A DNA stretch of 64,000 nucleotides from Gillisella vitis (GTDB lineage: Bacteria; Pseudomonadota; Alphaproteobacteria; Rhizobiales; Rhizobiaceae), in NCBI RefSeq assembly GCF_014204625.1, contig NZ_JACHLU010000003.1, forward strand, positions 248,001-312,000. Direction: 5' to 3'. Numbering within the stretch: position 1 is the stretch's first letter; every line of letters begins with the position of its first letter. Below, one piece after another: positions 18,898-25,892 of this stretch. The notes under the pieces are model-generated. The model did no database searches and was not told the origin of the DNA. It was given only the letters and a program-made list of their open reading frames with translations. A program made the position numbers and the translations under genes.

Positions 18898-19755
18898 TCA
18901 ATCGCGCAAAAGCTCATTGATGCCGGTCTTGGAGCGGGTCTGGGCGTCAACACGCTTGACGATGACGGCACAATAGAGACTTGGCGCGGGCAGACCGTTG
19001 GGCATGGTGTTTGGCGACGGCATGGTGCCTGAAACGACGACCGAATAGGGCGGGACTTCGCCATAGGTCACTTCGCCGGTGGCGCGATCAACGATCTTGG
19101 TGGATTTACCAATATACACGCCCATGCCGAGAACGGCACCTTCGCGGATGATGCAGCCTTCGACCACCTCTGAGCGCGCGCCAATGAAGCAATTATCCTC
19201 GATGATGGTGGGGCCAGCCTGCATTGGCTCCAGCACGCCACCAATGCCGACGCCGCCGGACAGATGCACATGCTTGCCAATCTGGGCGCAGGAGCCAACC
19301 GTTGCCCATGTATCGACCATGGTGCCTTCGCCAACATAAGCGCCGAGATTGACAAAGGATGGCATCAGAATGGCGTTTGGCGCAATAAAGGCCGAATGCC
19401 GCACAACCGCATTGGGAACGGCACGGAAGCCAGCCTCGCGGAACTGGTTTTCGCCCCAGCCTTCAAATTTTGACGGAACCTTGTCCCACCAGGTGGAATT
19501 GCCTGGACCACCCTTGACCACTTCCATGTCGTTGAGACGAAACGACAGCAGCACAGCCTTTTTCAGCCATTGATGCACCGTCCATTGGCCATCATCGCCA
19601 CGGGTGGCAACGCGCACCTTGCCCTGATCCAGCAGATTGAGGGCTTCTGTTACGGCATCACGCACTTCGCCTTTTGTGGCGGTGTTGATGGCGTCACGGT
19701 TGTCGAAGGCGGTTTCAATAACGGACTGGAGGGATGAGAGGGCCGTGGTGCTCAT
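18898..19755 (-). CDS. dapD: Tetrahydrodipicolinate N-succinyltransferase
   Basis: 285 residues, usual for DapD. An N-terminal helical domain (about 1-110) is followed by a left-handed beta-helix made of hexapeptide repeats, for example [18 protein letters not shown] and [18 protein letters not shown]. It transfers succinate from succinyl-CoA to tetrahydrodipicolinate in diaminopimelate/lysine synthesis. It stands directly upstream of dapE, probably in one transcript. The ATG at 19755 is the natural start. Confidence 0.97.
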   Translation of the reverse strand: MSTTALSSLQSVIETAFDNRDAINTATKGEVRDAVTEALNLLDQGKVRVATRGDDGQWTVHQWLKKAVLLSFRLNDMEVVKGGPGNSTWWDKVPSKFEGWGENQFREAGFRAVPNAVVRHSAFIAPNAILMPSFVNLGAYVGEGTMVDTWATVGSCAQIGKHVHLSGGVGIGGVLEPMQAGPTIIEDNCFIGARSEVVEGCIIREGAVLGMGVYIGKSTKIVDRATGEVTYGEVPPYSVVVSGTMPSPNTMPNGLPAPSLYCAVIVKRVDAQTRSKTGINELLRD

Positions 19756-19835
19756 GAGGATTCCTTAAACTTCATTGACTAACGTGACAGCCGACACCAT
19801 CGGACTGACGTTGATAACTGGCAAAATTCTCTAAA

Positions 19836-19879
19836 GCATAATTCCTGAAATCGGAACCGATTTAAGGTCACAATTATGC
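19836..19879. repeat. Palindromic intergenic repeat (GCATAATT family)
   Basis: Outer arms GCATAATT/AATTATGC enclose inner AAATCGG/CCGATTT around a short loop. It is related to the palindromes at 2759 and 30907. It lies between divergent dapD and the LOG gene; an ATG inside it (19876) should not be taken as the LOG start. Confidence 0.75.
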
Positions 19880-19950
19880 AGCAGAGCCAAAAACCAGTGA
19901 AGGGCATACCGTTCGTGTGGTGCGGTGGCAGAAGAATGAAAGGCATGATG

Positions 19951-20832
19951 ATGACAAAAAATGGCAAATCCAGACGGCGGCGCAGCGATGGCACGTGGGG
20001 CCCGCTCAAAGACAGCCAGACAGACCGCCAGAGTGCAGCCAGTGTGCCCCTCACGCCGCAGACGCAATCGCCGTCCTATCGTCTGGCCTATGCCGATGAT
20101 GATTTCATGTGCCGGGAAGAATTGCGCCCCGTGCGTCTCCAGCTTGAGCTGTTGAAGACGGAAATGGTGCTGGCAGAGCGTGGTATCAAATCAACCGTGG
20201 TGATGTTTGGCGGTGCCCGCATTCCGGCTCCGGGCCAGTCCGCATGGGCCGCCCGCAACGATGTGCAGCGACGCAATCTGGAATCGGCCTCGGTATTTTA
20301 CGATGAAGCGCGCAAATTTGCCCGCATATGCAGCGAGTTTTCAGCAACGCTGGACTATCAGGACTATGTGGTCACCACTGGCGGCGGGCCGGGTGTGATG
20401 GAGGCGGGCAATCGGGGTGCTGCCGATGTGGGGGCACCGACCATTGGCCTCAACATCGTTTTGCCCCATGAGCAGGCCCCCAATGCGTTTGTGACGCCGG
20501 AGCTGTCGTTCAACTTTCATTATTTCGCCATTCGCAAAATGCATTTTCTGATGCGCGCCAAAGCGATTGTGATCTTTCCGGGCGGCTTTGGCACGCTGGA
20601 TGAAATGTTCGAGGCCATTACGCTCATTCAAACCAAGCGCATGGCCCCCATTCCACTCATTCTGTTTGGCAAGCAATTCTGGCACCGGATCATTGATTTT
20701 GACAGTCTGGCCGAGTTTGGCACGATTGCGCCGGAAGATGTCAACCTGCTGAATTTCGTGGAAACGGCGGATGAGGCCTGGGAGGTGATTGCCCGACATT
20801 ATCACATAACGTCTGACGAACATGCGGCATGA
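19951..20832 (+). CDS. LOG-family protein (TIGR00730-like)
   Basis: About 293 residues from the ATG at 19951; ATGs at 19945 and 19948 are equally open, and GAAAGG lies just upstream of the group. The Rossmann-like core shows GGARIPAPG, TGGGPGVMEAGNRGA and the signature PGGFGTLDEMFE. These are the motifs of the Lonely Guy family, whose plant and some bacterial members release free cytokinins from nucleotides as phosphoribohydrolases. A basic N-terminal extension of about 60 residues precedes the core and resembles the longer bacterial LOG types. The actual substrate is unknown. A strong terminator follows at 20840. Confidence 0.88.
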   Translation: MTKNGKSRRRRSDGTWGPLKDSQTDRQSAASVPLTPQTQSPSYRLAYADDDFMCREELRPVRLQLELLKTEMVLAERGIKSTVVMFGGARIPAPGQSAWAARNDVQRRNLESASVFYDEARKFARICSEFSATLDYQDYVVTTGGGPGVMEAGNRGAADVGAPTIGLNIVLPHEQAPNAFVTPELSFNFHYFAIRKMHFLMRAKAIVIFPGGFGTLDEMFEAITLIQTKRMAPIPLILFGKQFWHRIIDFDSLAEFGTIAPEDVNLLNFVETADEAWEVIARHYHITSDEHAA

Positions 20833-20839
20833 TGCAAAA

Positions 20840-20873
20840 GAAAACCTGCCGTGTGGCTGCACGGCAGGTTTTC
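20840..20873. terminator. Bidirectional intrinsic terminator
   Basis: A stem of 14 bases (GAAAACCTGCCGTG and its complement) with a 6-nt loop has A-rich and T-rich ends, so it can act on both strands. It lies between the convergent LOG gene and the hook-protein gene. Confidence 0.85.
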
Positions 20874-20970
20874 TGGCTGTTGCTGCCCGCGATGAAGGCA
20901 GCAACTCTGGCGCAAAGTGAGGGAAAAGGAATGGGCCTCGCCCTCACGTCAAGCCGGTTGATGTGTGCTG

Positions 20971-22200
20971 TTAACGAACCATATTGATGACCGTATCCAG
21001 CATGTCGGCGGCGGTCTGGAACACCTTGGAGTTGGCGCTATAGCTGCGCTGCGCCGAGATCATATCCGACAATTCCGAAGCCAGATCGACGTTGGAGCTT
21101 TCCAGCGTGCTGGATTCAATGGTGCCGAAGCTGCCGGAACCGGCAAAGCCAACCACAACCGTTCCGGCTTCTGCCGTCACCTGATAGGCGGTGCCGTCAA
21201 CCTCCTTCATGTTGTCGGGGCTGGAAACGGTGGCCAGGGCGATTTTGTAAAGGTCGTCGGTGGTGCCGTCATCGTAGACAACGCTGATCGTGCCGTCGCT
21301 GCCGATGCTGAAGGTGGATGAGCTGCTGGCAGCACTGCCGTCGACGGTGCCTGTGGTTGAGCTGTCGTCAGAAAGCTGGGTCATTTCAGAAAGATCAAGC
21401 GTGATGGTCAGGCCTGTTGTGCTGTCTGTAAATGAAAGTTCACCGTCGCTGCCATCCACCAGCCCGCCGGTGCTGCTATCAAAGGTCAATGTGGTGGAGC
21501 CGAGCGCGCCGCTGGAATAAGGGAAGCTGGTTGTCTCGGTGGCATCCGCATTGTTGTAGACAACGGCTTCCCACTCATTATCGGCGGTCTTGGTAAAGTA
21601 AATATCGTATTGGTTGGCATTGCCCAGACTGTCATAGGTCACAATCGAGGTCTTGTAGGAATAGGTCGAGTCCGTCGTGTTTGCAGAGGCCGTATCGGTG
21701 GTGACGGTGTCTGCGCTCGAATCGAGATTTCCGGTGATTTCACCCGATGTTGTGGCCGCAGCACTGATGCCGGATGTGGATACTTTCACCGGCTCCAGTC
21801 CGTCAAAGCCGTTGATGACCGAGGCTGGCTCGCCATTCTCATAGGAATAGCCCAGCAGCGTATAGCCTGCTGAATTCACCAGATAGCCGCTTTCATCCAC
21901 GGTGAAGTCACCCTGACGGGTCAGAAAAATATTTCCGTCCGTATCCTGGACGACAAAATAGCCATCCCCACTGATCGCCAGATCGGTATCCGATGTCGTG
22001 GATGTCAGATCGCCCGATTGAGAGACGGACTGGGTTGTTGTGGCCGCGGTTCCACCGTTGACCAGACTGTAAAACGCCGTCGTGCTCGCCTTGTAGCCCG
22101 TCGTGCTGGAGTTTGAAATGTTGTCGCCGATGGTCGCAAGCTTTGTTGCTTGCGCCGTCAGGCCCGACACAGATGAATTCATGGCCGACGCTATAGACAT
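20971..22200 (-). CDS. flgE: Flagellar hook protein FlgE (isolated copy)
   Basis: 409 residues. The N-terminal rod/hook signature is clear: NSSVSGLTAQATKLATIGDN followed by ISNSSTTGYK. The C-terminal partner helix contains SNVDLASELSDMISAQRSYS. The middle (about 100-330) is the variable, Ser/Thr/Gly/Asp-rich surface domain. It would be exported by the flagellar type III system and polymerise as the hook. No other flagellar gene lies within the window, so this copy is away from a flagellar cluster. The ATG at 22200 has AGAAAG upstream. Related distal-rod proteins (FlgG/FlgF) are shorter and lack this large middle domain. Confidence 0.88.
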   Translation of the reverse strand: MSIASAMNSSVSGLTAQATKLATIGDNISNSSTTGYKASTTAFYSLVNGGTAATTTQSVSQSGDLTSTTSDTDLAISGDGYFVVQDTDGNIFLTRQGDFTVDESGYLVNSAGYTLLGYSYENGEPASVINGFDGLEPVKVSTSGISAAATTSGEITGNLDSSADTVTTDTASANTTDSTYSYKTSIVTYDSLGNANQYDIYFTKTADNEWEAVVYNNADATETTSFPYSSGALGSTTLTFDSSTGGLVDGSDGELSFTDSTTGLTITLDLSEMTQLSDDSSTTGTVDGSAASSSSTFSIGSDGTISVVYDDGTTDDLYKIALATVSSPDNMKEVDGTAYQVTAEAGTVVVGFAGSGSFGTIESSTLESSNVDLASELSDMISAQRSYSANSKVFQTAADMLDTVINMVR

Positions 22201-22530
22201 AACGATCTTTCTAAATAATTGTTGTCTATGACAATTGATGTATTTTAAATCTTGTGCGAAACTTATGATATGTAACCATTATGATAAATTCATAATTTCG
22301 AGCAAACAAACTCCGCGACCGCAAGCGATAACGACTTGACGTTTATGGTTTATGATCGGAGGGAGGTTGTGATTACGGTACATTCTGGCGGCACAAAACG
22401 GCACGCCATCCGGTCTCTGCGGACAGTGCAGGGGCGGTAGTCTTTGGCAAAACCTGTACATCGTGCCAAAAACCGGAATCGGCACGATGCCAGAAACGGG
22501 CGTCATCCGTTCCGTCTTGGAGCAGCCGGA
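22201..22530. other. Intergenic region between flgE and apaG
   Basis: The 330 bp contain the AT-rich upstream region of flgE, with an inverted repeat AATTGT/ACAATT at 22217-22236, and a palindrome at 22459-22489. No credible coding frame or recognised RNA is seen. Confidence 0.5.
22459..22489. repeat. Palindromic repeat with AAAACCGGAATC core
   Basis: Arms CATCGTGCC/GGCACGATG surround a loop containing AAAACCGGAATC. The same loop sequence with different, again self-complementary arms occurs at 27929-27969. It lies 42 bp downstream of the apaG stop and may contribute to 3' end formation. Confidence 0.7.
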
Positions 22531-22923
22531 TTAGTTTAACGTGCGCCGCAAATCTGGGGTATCCAGCGAAAAGGCTGGAATGGCAGCGTCAAAGCAGTCA
22601 CCGTCGTCGGTCACCATCTGATAGTGACCAAACATCATGCCGGACGGGGTGTCGAGTGGACAGCCCGAGGAATATTCATAGGTTTCGCCCGGCATCAGCC
22701 GGGGCTGGTCGCCAATCACGCCGGGGCCGCTGACCTCATCCACCTGACCATTCTGGTCGGTGATATTCCAGTAGCGACTGACCAGACGGATGGCTGTGCC
22801 GGAATGATTGGTAATCACCACCCGATAGCCCCAGACGTAGCGACTGTCTTCCGGATCGGATTGCTCCGCCAGATAATAGGGCTCAACACTCACCTCAATG
22901 TCCCGTGTCAATGCGCGGTACAT
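22531..22923 (-). CDS. apaG: ApaG family protein
   Basis: 130 residues from the ATG at 22923 ([18 protein letters not shown]); this is the usual family length, and upstream in-frame codons are not conserved. The fold is a small immunoglobulin-like beta sandwich with [24 protein letters not shown] and [17 protein letters not shown]. ApaG has been linked to Co2+ resistance/Mg2+ efflux and to Ap4A levels in enterobacteria; its molecular role is not settled. It lies 174 bp downstream of metZ on the same strand. Confidence 0.95.
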   Translation of the reverse strand: MYRALTRDIEVSVEPYYLAEQSDPEDSRYVWGYRVVITNHSGTAIRLVSRYWNITDQNGQVDEVSGPGVIGDQPRLMPGETYEYSSGCPLDTPSGMMFGHYQMVTDDGDCFDAAIPAFSLDTPDLRRTLN

Positions 22924-23097
22924 GAATGGGGCCTTTTCCAGGGTTTCATGGGCATACATGATAGGAACCAACAAAGTTGCCATAAGGTACGGCTGGTCTT
23001 AACCAAAAACCATAAGTCAATTAAAAGCACGAACAAAATTAATTTCCAGTAAAATAAAGGTGCGCGCCTGAAAAATTCAAGCGCGCACCCCTAAACT

Positions 23098-24282
23098 TCA
23101 AAGGGCAACGGTTTGAAGAGCCTGCGCCAGATCGTCGATCAGGTCGGCAGCATCTTCAATGCCGCAAGACAAACGCAAGGTGCCATCCGAAATGCCAAGC
23201 TCCGTGCGGGCTTCATCTGTCAGGTTTTTATGCGTTGTTGTGGCCGGATGGGTGATCAGGCTTTTGGCATCGCCAAGATTGTTGGAGATCTTGATGACGT
23301 TCAAGGCATTTTGCAGAGCAAAAGCGGCCTTTTTGCCCCCCTTCAGCTCAATGGCCAGAAGTGTCGATCCGCCCTTCATCTGTTTGGCGACAATGTCGGC
23401 TTGCGGATGGTCTGCCCGACCGGGATAGATGACACGGGCAATTTTGCCATTATCGGCCAGAAAATCAGCGATTTTACCGGCATTTTCCGTTTGCTGCTTC
23501 ACGCGCAAAGGCAAGGTTTCGAGGCCCTTCAGCAATGTCCAGGCGTTGAAAGGCGACATGGCTGGACCTGTGTGGCGGAAGTAGTCCTGAAGGTTTTCAG
23601 CGATCCATTCCTTGGATGACAGTACAACACCACCGAGGCAGCGGCCCTGACCGTCAATGTGTTTGGTTGCGGAATAAACCACCACATGCGCGCCCAGTTC
23701 CAGCGGGCATTGAAACAGCGGTGTGGCAAACACATTGTCGACCACCACTTTTGCGCCAATCTGATTGGCCAGTTTGGCAACGCCTGCAATGTCAACCACT
23801 TCCAGCGTTGGATTGGTTGGACTTTCCAGAAACAGCACCTTGGTGTTGGGGCGAATGCCGGCTTCCCAGTTTTTCAGATCGCGGCCATCGACCAGTGTGA
23901 ACTCGACGCCATATTTTGGTGCCAGTGTTTCAATGACCCAGCGGCAGGAGCCAAACAGCGCGCGTGCAGCCAGAATATGATCGCCAGCCTTGACCTGACA
24001 CAAAATGGCAGCTGCCACGGCGGCCATGCCAGAGGCCATGGCGCGGGCATCTTCAGCGCCTTCCAGCAGGCACATGCGCTTTTCGAACATGTCATTGGTG
24101 GGGCTGCCGTAGCGGGCGTAGATATAGCCCTCGGTTTCGCCTTTGAAGCGGGCTTCTGCGGCTTCAGAACTTTCGTAAACAAAGCCTTGAGTGAGATAGA
24201 TCGCTTCGGATGTTTCTCCGTAAGGAGAGCGCAGGGTGCCGCCATGAACCAGTTTCGTTGCTGCGCGCCAGTTATCAGTCAT
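23098..24282 (-). CDS. metZ: O-succinylhomoserine sulfhydrylase
   Basis: 394 residues of the Cys/Met-metabolism PLP family. The cofactor lysine is Lys207 in VVYSATKHIDGQGR; Asp182 in KVVVDNVFATP supports the PLP ring nitrogen. The N-terminal ATKLVHGGTLRS and YARYGSPTNDMFE blocks are typical of MetZ. It makes homocysteine from O-succinylhomoserine and sulfide (direct sulfhydrylation). Cystathionine gamma-synthase is the main alternative, but the control region argues for MetZ: a SAM-II riboswitch and terminator lie upstream at 24350-24406 and 24306-24335. The ATG at 24282 has GGAAGG upstream. Confidence 0.95.
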   Translation of the reverse strand: MTDNWRAATKLVHGGTLRSPYGETSEAIYLTQGFVYESSEAAEARFKGETEGYIYARYGSPTNDMFEKRMCLLEGAEDARAMASGMAAVAAAILCQVKAGDHILAARALFGSCRWVIETLAPKYGVEFTLVDGRDLKNWEAGIRPNTKVLFLESPTNPTLEVVDIAGVAKLANQIGAKVVVDNVFATPLFQCPLELGAHVVVYSATKHIDGQGRCLGGVVLSSKEWIAENLQDYFRHTGPAMSPFNAWTLLKGLETLPLRVKQQTENAGKIADFLADNGKIARVIYPGRADHPQADIVAKQMKGGSTLLAIELKGGKKAAFALQNALNVIKISNNLGDAKSLITHPATTTHKNLTDEARTELGISDGTLRLSCGIEDAADLIDDLAQALQTVAL

Positions 24283-24305
24283 GCTGTTTAAGCCTTCCCA
24301 AACAC

Positions 24306-24335
24306 AAAAAAACCGGTCGAGAATACGGACCGGTT
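24306..24335 (-). terminator. Attenuator terminator between SAM-II and metZ
   Basis: Read on the minus strand, AACCGGTC and GACCGGTT form a perfect stem around a 9-nt loop, followed by seven or so U. It lies about 15 nt downstream of the aptamer and 24 bp before the metZ start. The layout suggests that SAM binding favours termination of the metZ leader transcript. Confidence 0.8.
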
Positions 24336-24349
24336 GCTTGCGCCCGATC

Positions 24350-24406
24350 TATTTAGCCAATTATTTAACGTGGCTGCAAGCCGACCGGCCAAATCACCAC
24401 GGGATA
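24350..24406 (-). ncRNA. SAM-II riboswitch upstream of metZ
   Basis: On the minus strand the leader carries the nearly invariant SAM-II blocks: CGTGGTGATTTGGCCGG, then GCTTGCAGCCACGT, then TAAATAATTGGCTAAA. CGTGG of the first block pairs with CCACG of the second to make the stem, and the purine-rich tail can form the pseudoknot. SAM-II is known in alphaproteobacteria upstream of metA and metZ genes, where it turns expression down when S-adenosylmethionine is plentiful. A terminator follows at once. Identification is by motif reading, not a covariance search. Confidence 0.93.
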
Positions 24407-24411
24407 AGATT

Positions 24412-24440
24412 GCCTTACGCCGATCTTGCTCTTGCGTCAA
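24412..24440 (-). promoter_or_regulatory. Probable metZ promoter
   Basis: On the minus strand TTGACG (24440-24435) and TAAGGC (24417-24412) are 17 bp apart. A start about seven bases downstream would place the SAM-II aptamer at the very 5' end of the transcript, which fits riboswitch architecture. The -10 element is weak. Confidence 0.45.
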
Positions 24441-24481
24441 TTGTGTTACTTTGGTTTTGTCGGAGCAAAGGAACCAGACTT

Positions 24482-25579
24482 ATGAAGCGTAATGCAGGTA
24501 TTTTGGCGGATCGCGCCATCCGTGAACTTTTTGACTCCGGCCGATTGATCAGCGAAGTCAAACTGGATGACGATCAGATTCAGCCCGCCAGCCTTGATCT
24601 TCGTCTGGGTGCAAAAGCGCTGCGGGTGCGTGCCAGCTTCATGCCCGGCCCCAACAGCACCGTGCAAGACAAGCTCAAGCGCCTGACCTTGCACGAGATT
24701 GATCTGGAAAATGGTGCTGTGCTGGAAACCGGCTGCGTCTATATTGTACCGCTGATGGAAAGTCTGGATCTGGCCGACACTCTCTCGGCCTCGACCAATC
24801 CCAAAAGCTCCACGGGGCGCCTCGATATTTTCACCCGCGTGATGGTGGATTATGCGCAGGAATTTGACAAAATTCCCGCTGGCTACAAAGGTCAGCTCTA
24901 TCTGGAAATCAGCCCGCGCACCTTTCCCATTATCGTGCGGCGTGGCTCACGCCTGTCGCAGATCCGCTTTCGGATTGGCCATGCATTGCTCGGTGATACG
25001 CAATTGCTGGAGTTGCACAACGCCGAAACGCTGGTGGCCAGTGAGACCCCAAATGTATCAGGCGGCGGCATTGCCCTGTCTATCGATTTGAAAGGCACGG
25101 GGCCAGATGGTCTGGTGGGCTATCGCGGCAAGCACCATACAGCCGTGATTGATGTGGATCGCAAAGCGGTTCATGACGTACTGGATTTCTGGGAGCCGCT
25201 CTACAGCCGTGGCCGGGATGAGCTGATTCTCGACCCGGATGAATTCTACATTCTGGTATCGCGCGAAGCCGTGCATGTGCCTCCGCTCTACGCCGCTGAA
25301 ATGACACCCTATGATCCGCTGGTGGGTGAGTTTCGCGTGCATTATGCTGGCTTTTTCGATCCCGGTTTTGGTCATGCGCCGGCAGGCGGCTCGGGCAGTC
25401 GCGCCGTTCTGGAAGTGCGAAGCCACGAAGTGCCCTATATTCTCGAGCACGGACAAATCATTGGCCGTCTGGTGTATGAGCATATGCAAGAGTGCCCGCA
25501 AGGCCTATACGGTAGCGGCCTTGGCTCCAACTATCAGGCGCAGGGCCTGAAACTGTCCAAGCATTTCCGGCTGTCGTAA
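24482..25579 (+). CDS. 2'-deoxycytidine 5'-triphosphate deaminase, two-domain alphaproteobacterial type
   Basis: 365 residues from the ATG at 24482, with AAAGGAACC upstream; longer frames extend into the metZ leader and are rejected. The length is about twice that of E. coli Dcd, and both halves look like dUTPase/Dcd folds: DDQIQPASLDLRLG and STNPKSSTGRLDIFTRV in the N-half, and a second beta-rich unit after about residue 190. This matches the long DCD family of Rhizobiales. It would deaminate dCTP to dUTP for thymidylate synthesis. It is divergent from metZ. Confidence 0.85.
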   Translation: MKRNAGILADRAIRELFDSGRLISEVKLDDDQIQPASLDLRLGAKALRVRASFMPGPNSTVQDKLKRLTLHEIDLENGAVLETGCVYIVPLMESLDLADTLSASTNPKSSTGRLDIFTRVMVDYAQEFDKIPAGYKGQLYLEISPRTFPIIVRRGSRLSQIRFRIGHALLGDTQLLELHNAETLVASETPNVSGGGIALSIDLKGTGPDGLVGYRGKHHTAVIDVDRKAVHDVLDFWEPLYSRGRDELILDPDEFYILVSREAVHVPPLYAAEMTPYDPLVGEFRVHYAGFFDPGFGHAPAGGSGSRAVLEVRSHEVPYILEHGQIIGRLVYEHMQECPQGLYGSGLGSNYQAQGLKLSKHFRLS

Positions 25580-25605
25580 AGGACGCAATGCTTGAGCTTT
25601 GATGC

Positions 25606-25631
25606 TTGACATCGGGCATCAACTGTAGGAT
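25606..25631 (+). promoter_or_regulatory. Possible tRNA-Gly promoter
   Basis: TTGACA at 25606 is a perfect -35 hexamer 41 bp before the tRNA. A clear -10 at 17 bp spacing is absent; TAGGAT at 14 bp is the nearest match. The call is tentative. Confidence 0.35.
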
Positions 25632-25646
25632 TCCTCCATTGCAAAA

Positions 25647-25720
25647 GCGGGTGTAGCTCAATGGTAGAGCAGCAGCTTCCCAAGCTGAATACGAGGGTTC
25701 GATTCCCTTCACCCGCTCCA
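25647..25720 (+). tRNA. tRNA-Gly (anticodon CCC)
   Basis: A 74-nt cloverleaf with acceptor GCGGGTG/CACCCGC, D-arm GCTCAATGGTAGAGC, anticodon loop TTCCCAA and T-arm GGGTTCGATTCCC; the CCA end is encoded. Anticodon CCC reads GGG. The outermost anticodon-stem pair is a G-A mismatch, while the other four pairs are normal. The 160-bp mobile-like element begins 12 bp downstream. Confidence 0.95.
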
Positions 25721-25732
25721 GAAGCCCTTTAA

Positions 25733-25892
25733 CAGGCTGCTGAAAAACTCGAGGCGGGCTGAGAATGGTCTGTTTCGGTGATCGAAAAGCGCCAAAAAAG
25801 CGTTACATATGGCTTATATGCGCCGTTTTTTGGCACTTTTTCTCCCCAAAACATTCTCATTTTCAGCTCCACCTGACTTTTTCAGCAGCCTG
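25733..25892. mobile_element. 160-bp MITE-like element, copy 1
   Basis: The terminal inverted repeats start CAGGCTGCTGAAAAA and extend imperfectly for about 35 bases; the interior is also nearly palindromic. TTAA stands at each end (25729-25732 and 25893-25896). The copy at 30749-30908 lies in opposite orientation; comparing the 170-base spans that include the flanks, I count 166 identical positions. There is no coding capacity. The right-hand TTAA overlaps the stop codon of the glycosyltransferase gene, and the left end lies just after tRNA-Gly. The element is probably non-autonomous and needs a transposase encoded elsewhere. Confidence 0.85.
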
